From Flavobacteriales bacterium (GTDB lineage Bacteria; Bacteroidota; Bacteroidia; Flavobacteriales_F; PHOS-HE28): 64,000 nt of DNA. The stretch spans positions 248,001 through 312,000 of the forward strand of contig JADKAN010000003.1 in the NCBI GenBank assembly GCA_016719225.1, read 5' to 3'. This document shows positions 33,259 through 41,995 of the stretch, one piece after another. A program made the position numbers and the translations under genes. How positions within the stretch are numbered: position 1 is the first letter of the stretch; every line of letters starts with the position of its first letter. The notes under the pieces are model-generated. The model was not told where the DNA came from and did no database searches. It was given only the letters and a program-made list of their open reading frames with translations.

Positions 33259-33316
33259 CGAACCCGCGACCTCCGCCGTGACAGGGCGGCATTCTAACCA
33301 GCTGAACTACCGAACC
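33243..33316 (-). tRNA. tRNA-Asp (GTC)
   Basis: A 74-nt cloverleaf on the minus strand. The acceptor GGTTCGG pairs with CCGGACC, with a G discriminator as in tRNA-Asp. The anticodon loop CTGTCAC contains GTC, and the T arm has GGTTCGAGTCC. CCA is not encoded. Its 3' end is partly duplicated in the adjacent 104-bp repeats. Confidence 0.97.
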
Positions 33317-33492
33317 ATTCGCTTCAACTTCCGCCGAAGCGGCTGCAAATGTAACCCGTCCTTTTGATCCCGCAAGTTTTGGTTCGGGGATGGTTGAAAG
33401 TTCGACAATGTTCCAACGGCCACATCACAAAAGATCCACGTTCAGCCTGGCAACCGACAACTCCCGGTGACGATCACAGCAATCGTCCTGCG

Positions 33493-34422
33493 CTAGTACA
33501 ATCGGCTCCTTTTGATCAGGAACTGCATCAGGATGTTCTCGAAACCGGCATTGATGTCCGCTTCCACCAGTTCGATCCGGTATTGCCCACACTTCAGCTT
33601 TAGTTCATGCCAAAAAGCGGTCATGGCGGTTTTGTAGGCGGTCCGGACCTCCGCCGCGTGGGCCTTCACCTGTTCACCGCTTTCAAGGTCCACGAACGTG
33701 TAGGGACGGTCCTCCAAGGCCAATTCAAGCTCGTTCTTGCGGTCGACCACGTGGAAGAGGATCACGTCGTGTTTGTTGTATCGTAGGTGCTGCATGGCGT
33801 CGAAGAGCTCTTCGCGACGCGAACTGTTGTCCATCATATCACTGAAAAGGACGACCAACGACCGGCGGTGGGTGCGCCTTGCGATGTCGTGCAAAGCTTC
33901 CACGGCGCTGGTGCTTTGCTCGCGCTTGGGCGCCTCATTGCTCAAAAGGGCGTCCAACTCGGCCATGAGATGGCGCAGGTGCACAGCATTGCTACGGGGC
34001 TGTTCGGTGAGCAACACCCGGTCGGAGAAAACGGTGAGCCCCACGGCATCGCGCTGTTTGCGCAAGAGCGCGATCAACGCGGCACTGGCATAGGTGGCGA
34101 ATTCGATCTTGTTGAACTGCTTCGGTGCCCTTTCGGAAGTGGCCGGGAAGTACATGCTGCTGCTCGCATCGATCACCAGTTGGCAGCGCAGGTTGGTCTC
34201 TTCCTCGTAGCGTTTCACGAAAAGCTTGTCGGTGCGCGCGAACAGCTTCCAGTCAATGTGGCGTGTGCTTTCGCCCGCATTATAAGCGCGGTGCTCCGCG
34301 AATTCCACGCTGAAGCCATGAAAAGGGCTTTTGTGCAGACCGGCCAAAAATCCCTCCACTACTTGTCGCGCATGGAATTCCAGCTGGCTGAGCGCTTGTA
34401 TGTGCTGCTGGTCAATGGGCAT
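33493..34422 (-). CDS. DUF58 domain protein (MoxR-associated type)
   Basis: A 309-residue protein from the ATG at 34422. It contains the DUF58 signature FAEHRAYNAGESTRHIDWKL and a von Willebrand-like domain with a DxSxS MIDAS motif (VIDASSSMYFP) and VLFSDMMDN. DUF58 proteins usually work with MoxR AAA+ ATPases in assembling or activating envelope proteins. No moxR is nearby in the window. A GACCTTTG 5 bases before the ATG is a one-mismatch promoter element with leaderless spacing. Confidence 0.9.
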   Translation of the reverse strand: MPIDQQHIQALSQLEFHARQVVEGFLAGLHKSPFHGFSVEFAEHRAYNAGESTRHIDWKLFARTDKLFVKRYEEETNLRCQLVIDASSSMYFPATSERAPKQFNKIEFATYASAALIALLRKQRDAVGLTVFSDRVLLTEQPRSNAVHLRHLMAELDALLSNEAPKREQSTSAVEALHDIARRTHRRSLVVLFSDMMDNSSRREELFDAMQHLRYNKHDVILFHVVDRKNELELALEDRPYTFVDLESGEQVKAHAAEVRTAYKTAMTAFWHELKLKCGQYRIELVEADINAGFENILMQFLIKRSRLY

Positions 34423-34576
34423 CGGGGCAAAGGTCGGGCACGATCGGTTGCTCAAGTACGCCTGATCTTGGTAAGCATACTTATTGGGTCATGGCCAATG
34501 ACCTGAATATGGATAGGCAGCGGATCGACCGCGCGCAGCGTCCATTAGGTATATTAGACATCCCGGAGCTTTTACT

Positions 34577-36096
34577 ATGAAGAGATCGATATTTCCCATG
34601 CTGTTCGTTTTTTCCTTGACAGCCAGCGCACAGGATTGGGCCCTGTTCCCCTTGGATCAGAGATCTGTTTACGTGGACAGCACGCAAACACCACTCAGCA
34701 CCGAACAGCATACAATGGATTCGGTGCGCATTTCCGGCGATCACCGGTCCGTGTACTTTGACCAAGCGAGCAGGAATGGCTCCTATTATGGATGTGAACA
34801 AACGACAGGCACGCCACAATTAGGGTCGTTCGCCCCATTTGCAATGGACTCCTTGGTCGAGGTCATGGACACCGTTTATTTTCACTCAGCCTTCAGTACA
34901 TCGCCATTTTACTTCATTCCCGGTGCGACTCTGGGACAAAGTTGGACGGTTGTCTCGTCGTGGCCCGGCAATGCTTATGACGCTATCACCATAACATGCA
35001 GCTTGGTCGGGGTCGAAACGTTCCTTGGATTGACGGACAGTGTGAAGGTCTTTTCACTTGTGCCGAACGGAAGCTCACCTGGCCAAACGCCCATCAGCGA
35101 CCAGCAGTTCGTGCTCAGCAAGCACTATGGTCTACTTGAGTACGTCCCTTTTGAACAGTTCCTGTACCATCCGGCAAATTCGCAGTTCCTATCAAGGAAA
35201 TTAGCTGGGCTGCAGATCGGGGCAACGACAGCCGGTTATCAAAGACCGGCCACTGCGGATTATTTCCACTTGGCTCCGGGCGATCTGCGTTCTTGGGAAT
35301 TACACAGAAGACCTGCTTTTGCATCGATCCGGAAACATTTGAATTCCTCAAGGACAGTATCACTGCAGCAACAAGTTTGAACGATTCCGTGAACTACACC
35401 TTCGACCGGACGTATTATCACTACGACGGATCGATCACCGAACACCTTGGCTTGACTGAGCCCTATTTTCTCCCTGCAATGGCATCGGAACTCGATGCGG
35501 CCGGCAATGGGATCGCCTTGGGGCCATCTGTTTCTAACGGGGCACTTGGTCTTTTCATTAACAGCAGCGACCAGCCCATGGTGTGGACCGCACTGCCACA
35601 TAAATGGGTTTTTGAACCGTTGCTTGGATCAACGGTTGAGCAGGTTTCCCTGCTCAATGCAGGCGCTTTCCTGGATACGGGTTCGTGCAATTTTTACGAG
35701 GCGACCGACCTGGGAAGCGAACTTGATCTGGACAATTGGGCCGGAGTAACGCGGCTTTACGTCTATAACATCAATGAGACGACCCAAACACTTGTGGGGT
35801 TCCGTATCAATGGTATAGTAAAAGGACTACTTGCCGTGGGGGTCGTTCAACCGCGAATCATCGAACGAAGTACTCTGTCCATCCAACCTAATCCTGCCCG
35901 AGAAAGCATCACCATCCTAGGCATCGGCCAGGCCATGAAGGGCGAATTCTCAGTTTTTGACGGCCTTGGACGTGCAGTTCTGCACGGCTCACTTCCCTCG
36001 GTGTCGATATCAGTGGAAGGGTTATTGCCCGGGTTGTATGTAGCGCAGGTCCGCCTGCAGGACACAACGGCAACGGCGCGCTTCGTGAAGGAGTGA
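34577..36096 (+). pseudogene. Exported T9SS-sorted protein interrupted by a frameshift
   Basis: Two overlapping frames look like one gene. The first (34577-35380, 267 aa) begins with a signal peptide (MKRSIFPMLFVFSLTASAQ) and runs to YFHLAPGDLRSW. The second (read in frame to 36096) continues with CIDPETFEFLKDSITA and ends in a type A T9SS sorting domain (SIQPNPARESITILGIG to RFVKE). The shift lies about 35285-35330 and behaves as a missing base. No classical slippery heptamer is seen, so this is either a recent mutation or a sequencing/assembly error. Function unknown. Confidence 0.75.
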
Positions 36097-36221
36097 GCCC
36101 CGTTGTAAGTTCTCAGTTCTGAGTTGCCAAGCTGCCTTGAGCAGCAATGAAATGTTGGGGCACGCCGATATGGCTCTCAGGCAGATCGGCAGCCGGAAAA
36201 CGGCCAACGAACAATTGACAA
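36097..36221. other. Intergenic gap with short repeats
   Basis: The convergent gap between the frameshifted gene and uvrA starts with agttctcagttctgagttg and ends with acaattgacaact. These resemble the arms flanking the gap at 25884-26017. No T-run terminator is clear. Confidence 0.45.
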
Positions 36222-39110
36222 CTAAGCCAGCGTAACCTTCAAATAATGCGCGGTATGCCCAACGCCATTGGCCACCAACGCCTCAGGAGTTCCTTCGAAA
36301 ACGAGGCTTCCACCAGCATCACCGGCTTCCGGACCCAGGTCGATCAAGTGATCCGCGCAGGCGATCACTTCCAGGTTGTGCTCGATCACCAACACGCTGT
36401 GCCCGTTCTCGATCAGGGCGTTCAATGCCTTCAGCAATTTAGCGATATCGTGGAAGTGCAGCCCCGTCGTTGGTTCGTCGAAAATGAAGAGGGTGGGCTT
36501 CTCCTCGCTGCCTTTGATCAAGAAGGACGCTAACTTGATGCGTTGTGCCTCACCGCCGGAAAGCGTGCTGCTGCTTTGGCCAAGCTTTACATAGCCCAGT
36601 CCGGTCTCTTGCAAGGGTAGAAGTTTGTCCGTGATGCGCTTCACCGCATTGTGCTTTTCCTTGTGGCGGTTGAAGAAGTCGAGTGCATCGTCCACGGTCA
36701 TGTCGAGCAGATCAGCCACGTCCAATCCTTGGAACTTTACTTCCAGGATCTCCTCCTTGAAGCGTTTTCCGTGGCAAGCCTCGCACACCAGGTTGATGTC
36801 CGCCATGAACTGCATCTCGATGTGTACCTCGCCTTCGCCTTGGCACACCTCGCATCGGCCACCATCCACGTTGAAGCTGAAGTAGGCCGGTTTGTAGCCA
36901 CGCAACTTGGCGGCCTCCTGCTCACTGTAAAGCTGTCTTATGTCGTCCCACGCTTTTACATAGGTGACCGGATTACTCCGTGATGAGCGTCCGATAGGAT
37001 TCTGGTCGATCATCTCCACGGCAGTAACGCGTCGGAGATCACCGGTAAGTTCCTTGAATTCCCCGGGCCGTTCGCCACCACCTCCTTCCAATTCGCGCCG
37101 GAGGGCCGGGTAAAGGATGCGCTTCACCAAAGTGGTCTTGCCGCTTCCACTCACCCCCGTCACCACGGTAAGCATGTTCAGCGGGAAGGCCACGTCGATG
37201 TCCTTGAGGTTGTTCGCGCTCGCTCCTTTCACCGTGATGCGGTCACGGACGGATCGGCGATGTTCAGGACGTGCGATCTTTTCCCGACCGGTGAGATATT
37301 TCGCCGTTAGGCTGTCACTGTGAATGAGCTGCTCGTGTGTACCGCTAAAGACCACTTCGCCGCCTTGCGTACCTGCTTCCGGACCCATGTCGATGATGTG
37401 GTCCGCGGCACGCATCACTTCCTCGTCGTGCTCCACCACGATCACCGTGTTGCCGAGGTCGCGCAGTTGGATCAGCACCTCGATCAGACGGTGTGTGTCA
37501 CGGGGGTGAAGCCCGATGCTGGGTTCGTCCAGGATGTACATGCTGCCCACCAAGCTGCTACCGAGCGATGTGGCGAGGTCGATGCGCTGCGTCTCTCCGC
37601 CGCTCAGCGTATTGCTCCGTCGGTCAAGTGTGAGGTAGCCCACGCCCACCTCGTCCAAGTAGCGCAAGCGGTTCTTGATCTCCTTCACCAAGCGTTCAGC
37701 CACTTTGGCATCGTTGCCGGGGAGGTCCAACGTTTTGAAGAATGCCAGGCATTCCGTGATGGGCAGCCGCGCTAGTTCGGTGATGTCGCGCCCTGCGAGT
37801 TTCACGTGGCGTGCTTCCGGGCGCAATCGCGTACCGTGGCAAAGGGTGCAGGTGGTCTTTCCGCGGTAACGGCTTGCGAGCACGCGGTATTGGATCTTGT
37901 AGCTTTTCTGCTCGCAATATTGGAAGAACGCATCGATGCCGTGCAGACCGCGTGCGCCGTTCCAGAGCAGGTGGCGTTGTGCTTCGGAAAGTTCGCGGTA
38001 CGCCCGGTGGATCGGGAAGTCACGATCGCCCAACCCTCGGATGAAATCACGCTTCCATTCGCTGAGCTTCTCGCCGCGCCATGGTGCCACGCAATCATCA
38101 TACACGGAAAGGGACTTGTCCGGGATCACGAGATCAGGGTCCACGCCGAGTATGCTGCCATGGCCTTCGCAGCGGGGACAGGCACCCACGGGGTCGTTGA
38201 AGCTGAAGAGCTTCGGGCTCGGTTCTTCGAACGTGATGCCATCCAACTCGAACCGATCGCTGAAGCGCATTTCCTTCGGTTTGCCTTTCGCATCGGTACC
38301 CAACAACATGCAGGCGCCCTGGCCCTCGAAGAACGCGGCTTCGGCGCTGTCCGCGACGCGACCTTCCGTTTCGTCATCGCCCGGTTGGACGGTGATGCGG
38401 TCCAGTACGATACTCCACGGTCCGTTGGAAAGTTTTTTTGCGATCAGCAGGTCCTCGATACGCACCACGTCCTTGCCATCGTGCACGCGGGCGAATCCTT
38501 GCTGTTGAAGTACGTCAAGATGTTCCCGCAGGCTGCGTCCGTCTGGCAAGTTGACAGGAGCCATCAAAAGCACTGTGCTTTCCTTCGGGAACGTGTTGGC
38601 TCCGGCCACCACATCTTCCACGGTATCCCGCTTCACTTCGCGCCCGGTGACCGGGCTGTAGGTGTGCCCTGCACGGGCGAAGAGTAGTTTAAGGTGGTCG
38701 TAAACTTCCGTGCTGGTACCCACGGTGCTGCGCGGGTTGCTTGTCATAACCTTCTGTTCAATGGCGATGGCCGGACTTATCCCGGTGATGCGGTCCACAT
38801 CGGGTTTTTCCAAGCGTCCCAGGAATTGGCGGGCGTAACTGCTCAGGCTTACAACGTAGCGGCGTTGACCTTCTGCATACAACGTGTCAAAGGCCAACGA
38901 GCTTTTTCCGCTGCCGCTAAGGCCGGTGATCACCACCAGTTTACCACGTGGAATGTCCACACTGATGTTCTTCAGGTTGTGCACGCGGGCACCCTGCACG
39001 CTGATGAATGCTTGTTTGGTTACGGGCGGTATTACCGCAGCCGCTCTGGGCTGCAGCGGCACTTTGGCCTTTTTCTTCTTGGCGGCGGGGGGGGGGATCG
39101 GGTTTTTCAC
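36222..39110 (-). CDS. uvrA: Excinuclease ABC subunit A
   Basis: A 962-residue protein of normal UvrA length: two ABC ATPase modules with Walker A GLSGSGKSSLAFDTLYAEGQ and GVSGSGKTTLVKRI. There are ABC signatures at NTLSGGETQRIDLATSLGSS and STLSGGEAQRIKLASFL, and zinc-finger Cys pairs (CPRCEGHGSI, CTLCHGTR, CEVCQGEGEV, CEACHGKRF). UvrA recognises bulky DNA lesions and loads UvrB. The N-terminal about 30 residues form a Lys/Pro-rich extension (PPPAAKKKKAKVP) not in most relatives. A TAAATTCG promoter element lies just upstream. Confidence 0.96.
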   Translation of the reverse strand: MKNPIPPPAAKKKKAKVPLQPRAAAVIPPVTKQAFISVQGARVHNLKNISVDIPRGKLVVITGLSGSGKSSLAFDTLYAEGQRRYVVSLSSYARQFLGRLEKPDVDRITGISPAIAIEQKVMTSNPRSTVGTSTEVYDHLKLLFARAGHTYSPVTGREVKRDTVEDVVAGANTFPKESTVLLMAPVNLPDGRSLREHLDVLQQQGFARVHDGKDVVRIEDLLIAKKLSNGPWSIVLDRITVQPGDDETEGRVADSAEAAFFEGQGACMLLGTDAKGKPKEMRFSDRFELDGITFEEPSPKLFSFNDPVGACPRCEGHGSILGVDPDLVIPDKSLSVYDDCVAPWRGEKLSEWKRDFIRGLGDRDFPIHRAYRELSEAQRHLLWNGARGLHGIDAFFQYCEQKSYKIQYRVLASRYRGKTTCTLCHGTRLRPEARHVKLAGRDITELARLPITECLAFFKTLDLPGNDAKVAERLVKEIKNRLRYLDEVGVGYLTLDRRSNTLSGGETQRIDLATSLGSSLVGSMYILDEPSIGLHPRDTHRLIEVLIQLRDLGNTVIVVEHDEEVMRAADHIIDMGPEAGTQGGEVVFSGTHEQLIHSDSLTAKYLTGREKIARPEHRRSVRDRITVKGASANNLKDIDVAFPLNMLTVVTGVSGSGKTTLVKRILYPALRRELEGGGGERPGEFKELTGDLRRVTAVEMIDQNPIGRSSRSNPVTYVKAWDDIRQLYSEQEAAKLRGYKPAYFSFNVDGGRCEVCQGEGEVHIEMQFMADINLVCEACHGKRFKEEILEVKFQGLDVADLLDMTVDDALDFFNRHKEKHNAVKRITDKLLPLQETGLGYVKLGQSSSTLSGGEAQRIKLASFLIKGSEEKPTLFIFDEPTTGLHFHDIAKLLKALNALIENGHSVLVIEHNLEVIACADHLIDLGPEAGDAGGSLVFEGTPEALVANGVGHTAHYLKVTLA

Positions 39111-39117
39111 GGGGCCG

Positions 39118-39125
39118 CGAATTTA
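39118..39125 (-). promoter_or_regulatory. TAnnTTyG promoter element (TAAATTCG) for uvrA
   Basis: On the minus strand TAAATTCG lies 7 bases before the uvrA ATG at 39110. Confidence 0.5.
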
Positions 39126-39156
39126 CGGACCATGGTCCGGTTTTGCAGGGATCGCG

Positions 39157-39164
39157 TATATTTG
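39157..39164 (+). promoter_or_regulatory. TAnnTTTG promoter element (TATATTTG) for the ECF sigma gene
   Basis: A perfect TAnnTTTG match about 198 bases before the sigma-factor ATG at 39363, implying a long leader that includes a TTCCGGAA palindrome near 39178. Confidence 0.45.
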
Positions 39165-39362
39165 GCTGAACGGAATGTTCCGGAACGACAATTGGGTAAG
39201 AAAGAACAATAAACGACGATCAGGCAACGTTCAGCCCGTACCCAGCGTCTACTCATCTACAAAGGCGCATCCCGCCTCTTCAACAAACTAAACAGGACAG
39301 CCCATAGCTAGACCTCTACTCCGAAGTCCCTTGAACCCTCTTCGGGCATAAACGGTAAGGTC

Positions 39363-39974
39363 ATGCTGTCCACCCCATCGGGTCCCGCTAAACCGGGATT
39401 CCCATCCGACGTCGAACTCGTACGCCGCTATTGCGGTGGAGAGGAACATGCCTTTGAGCTCCTCTTGGCGAGACATAAGCGAAAGGTGTGGTCCCACATC
39501 TTCCTGATGGTCCGTGACCGGGAAGTGACGGAAGACCTCTTCCAAGAGGCCTTCATTAAGGTGGTACATCACCTGAAAGCCGACAAATACAACGAGGAAG
39601 GGAAATTCCTTCCTTGGGTAATGCGCATTGCGCACAACTTGGTGATCGACCATTTCCGCCGGTTGAAAAAGATGCCCATGTCGCGCAGCTCGGAAGAGTA
39701 CGATGTGTTCGCCACGCACGCACAGACCGACAAGAATGTCGAAGAGCGCATCGTTAACGCTCAGATAGACGAAGATGTGAGGAAGCTCATCGACCAGTTG
39801 CCCCCTGAGCAGAAGGAAGTGGTGGTGATGCGGACCTACTTGGACATGAGTTTCAAGGAGATCGCCGAGCACACCGACGTCAGCATCAACACGGCCTTGG
39901 GCCGCATGCGCTACGCGCTCATCAACATGAGGAGACTGATCAAGCAGCATAAAATGGTTTTAGAACGGGCCTGA
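39363..39974 (+). CDS. ECF-family RNA polymerase sigma factor
   Basis: A 203-residue sigma-70-like factor with region 2 (FELLLARHKRKVWSHIFLMV, EDLFQEAFIKVV, PWVMRIAHNLVIDHFRRLKK) and region 4 (LPPEQKEVVVMRTYLDMSFK, EIAEHTDVSINTALGRMR). The acidic linker is ECF-like. No anti-sigma gene lies next to it; instead a small conserved-looking gene (40195-40356) follows. In many Flavobacteriia an ECF sigma is followed by a small gene with a related ending, which supports regarding the pair as a unit. Confidence 0.92.
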   Translation: MLSTPSGPAKPGFPSDVELVRRYCGGEEHAFELLLARHKRKVWSHIFLMVRDREVTEDLFQEAFIKVVHHLKADKYNEEGKFLPWVMRIAHNLVIDHFRRLKKMPMSRSSEEYDVFATHAQTDKNVEERIVNAQIDEDVRKLIDQLPPEQKEVVVMRTYLDMSFKEIAEHTDVSINTALGRMRYALINMRRLIKQHKMVLERA

Positions 39975-40194
39975 TCCCTTCGCGCGAGGGATCCCGCCCC
40001 AGGAACGTCGGCCCGTAAGCCGGCGTTCGTGTTTTATGCCATAAGGGTCACGGTCCGAGGATGTTGCGCTTGGAGGGGCCCACGGGAAGCCCGCCCATTC
40101 GGTCGCCATGTTAAGGTGGATCCAACACCAGCTCTCTGGAATTCCCCCCACAATAACGGGGAATGCCTTGCGTTGAACCACCAAACCACACCGC

Positions 40195-40356
40195 ATGGCA
40201 CACACTACTCTTCGGAAACCAATTCGTGAACGTATGGAAACGCCCGCCCAGCATGGCCCCCGGGAGGCGACGATAAGGTCGATCCTCAGCTATAGCAAGG
40301 CCTTGAAAGTCGTGAAAGTGCCGCCTATAGGACAGGTGGACATCGTGCTGAACTGA
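40195..40356 (+). CDS. Small 53-aa protein downstream of the ECF sigma gene
   Basis: A 53-codon frame from ATG 40195 to TGA 40354-40356, followed 20 bases later by a strong terminator. The C-terminal half reads ATIRSILSYSKALKVVKV and ends VDIVLN. This matches, from memory, a pattern of small flavobacterial proteins with an ILxYSKxL core and an LN end found beside sigma-factor genes. Function is unknown. Position and terminator support it as a real gene. Confidence 0.65.
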   Translation: MAHTTLRKPIRERMETPAQHGPREATIRSILSYSKALKVVKVPPIGQVDIVLN

Positions 40357-40376
40357 CGGGATACGTACTTTACAGG

Positions 40377-40408
40377 AACGGGGCATCAGCAATGATGCCC
40401 CGTTTTTC
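40377..40408 (+). terminator. Strong intrinsic terminator
   Basis: A 12-bp perfect stem, AACGGGGCATCA with TGATGCCCCGTT, around a 4-base loop, followed by TTT. It ends the sigma-small protein unit before convergent nth. Confidence 0.9.
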
Positions 40409-40415
40409 TTGCCGA

Positions 40416-41051
40416 TCACCGGAAGAGTTCCTTCCGCCCGATCTTCTTGCAAATTGGGCACTTCAGCGGGTCATGTGCCTTAGCCGAACAATACTCACGC
40501 CCGAAGTAGATGATCTGGAGGTGAAGAACGTTCCAAGTGTCTTCGGGGAACGAACGCTTCAAGTCTTTTTCAGTCTGCTCCACGTTCTTGCCAGTGCTCA
40601 ATCCCCATCGCCAAGCCAAGCGATGGATATGCGTGTCCACTGGGAACGCCGGGATGCCGAATGCTTGGCTCATCACTACACTGGCCGTCTTGTGGCCTAC
40701 GCTGGGTAGGGCTTCCAGTTCCTCGAATGTGCTGGGGACCTGACCACCGTGCTTGGCCATAATGATCTCTGAAAGTCCATGGATCCCTTTGCTCTTAACC
40801 GGTGAAAGTCCGCAGGGTCTAATGATGTCGCGGATCTCGTCCACATCCAGAGCAGCCATTTGCTTCGGTGTATGGGCCTTCGCGAATAGGAGCGGCGTCA
40901 CCTCGTTCACTTTCTTATCGGTGCATTGGGCACTGAGTACTACCGCCACTAGCAGCGTGTATGGGTCAAAATGATCCAGCGGGATCTCCGGTCGGGGGTA
41001 AAGTTTATTAAGCGTCTTTGATACGAAAGCGGCCTTCTCTTTCTTGGTCAT
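40416..41051 (-). CDS. nth: Endonuclease III
   Basis: A 211-residue DNA glycosylase/AP lyase. The helix-hairpin-helix LEALPSVGHKTASVVMSQAF carries the catalytic Lys, and the catalytic Asp lies in PAFPVDTHIHRL. The N-terminal fold core VAVVLSAQCTDKKVNEV is present. The C-terminal iron-sulphur motif is degenerate: three Cys (C-X9-C-X2-C) and no fourth, so a [4Fe-4S] cluster of the usual C-X6-C-X2-C-X5-C kind is unlikely. It removes oxidised pyrimidines. Confidence 0.94.
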   Translation of the reverse strand: MTKKEKAAFVSKTLNKLYPRPEIPLDHFDPYTLLVAVVLSAQCTDKKVNEVTPLLFAKAHTPKQMAALDVDEIRDIIRPCGLSPVKSKGIHGLSEIIMAKHGGQVPSTFEELEALPSVGHKTASVVMSQAFGIPAFPVDTHIHRLAWRWGLSTGKNVEQTEKDLKRSFPEDTWNVLHLQIIYFGREYCSAKAHDPLKCPICKKIGRKELFR

Positions 41052-41128
41052 GAGGTAGCGGCAATTCTGAAGGGGGAAATGATGGTCGAGGGAGCGGTTT
41101 TATTGGACGGGTATCTGAATATTCAACT

Positions 41129-41995
41129 TCAACTCGCCACCACCCAAAGCTTCTTTGCATCCAAGCGAAAACGGACTTCCTTCCCGATCTCTACCGGCTC
41201 TCCGTCCAAGTGGGCAAGCGTGCCATCCTGTTGCACAGTAGCTTGATCAGTGATGATGTTTGTTACATAAGGGCTGCCATCAATGCGGCCGTTGTACATG
41301 CGGATAAAAGCGGCGAGCATGGGCAATAGCGGCGGCTTGGTCACGATCCGCAGTTCCGCCAAGCCGTCATCGGGGAGCGAGCCGGGGCTGATCACCGCAC
41401 CGTTGCCGAATTCACGTGTGTTGCAGAACACGAGCATCAGCACGTCGTCCTCACGGGTTCGGGTATTTGCATTGATCACCGTGTGCATGGGCTTGGCACC
41501 GAGGATGTGCTTTACAATTAGCCGCATGTAGTTCCACATGCCACGCCCCTTGCTTTGATCGAAGGCATGGGCTACGCGAGCGTCGAAACCAATGCCGGCA
41601 GTACCCAGGAAAAGGTGTTCATTTAGGTAACAAACGTCGAATTGGCGTGCCTTTCCGCTGAAAGCCATGCGCAGGGCCCGGGCCGGTTCACGAGAGAGTT
41701 TCAAAGAGCGGGCATAGCCGTTGCCTGAACCCATAGGCACGATACCAAGCTGCAAAGCGGAGCCGACCATGCCTGAAGCTACGGCATTCAAGGTTCCATC
41801 GCCGCCGATGGAGATGATACGTTCCACGCCGCTGGCAATGGCCTCCTCCGCAAAGCGTCTACCATCGCCCGGCGCGGAAATGATGCGGAACTCCAGCGTA
41901 TGCCCGCCTTCACGACCCAATTGTTCGGCCACGCCACGCAGGCTTTCCGCACGCTTCTTCCCGGAGCGGGGATTGATGACCACCATGACCTTCAT
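41129..41995 (-). CDS. Diacylglycerol/lipid kinase family protein
   Basis: A 288-residue protein with the lipid-kinase catalytic region: VMVVINPRSGKKRA (nucleotide-binding start), IISIGGDGTLNAVASG, and GIVPMGSGNGYARSL. It is of the YegS/BmrU-like class that phosphorylates diacylglycerol or related lipids at the membrane. It overlaps the upstream LTA-synthase-like gene by 4 bp (ATGA) and so may act on the same envelope lipids. Confidence 0.92.
   Translation of the reverse strand: MKVMVVINPRSGKKRAESLRGVAEQLGREGGHTLEFRIISAPGDGRRFAEEAIASGVERIISIGGDGTLNAVASGMVGSALQLGIVPMGSGNGYARSLKLSREPARALRMAFSGKARQFDVCYLNEHLFLGTAGIGFDARVAHAFDQSKGRGMWNYMRLIVKHILGAKPMHTVINANTRTREDDVLMLVFCNTREFGNGAVISPGSLPDDGLAELRIVTKPPLLPMLAAFIRMYNGRIDGSPYVTNIITDQATVQQDGTLAHLDGEPVEIGKEVRFRLDAKKLWVVAS

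Noticed and set aside
35285..35330. Programmed -1 frameshift
   Set aside because: No slippery heptamer followed by a stem-loop or pseudoknot was found at the junction; mutation or sequence error is simpler.
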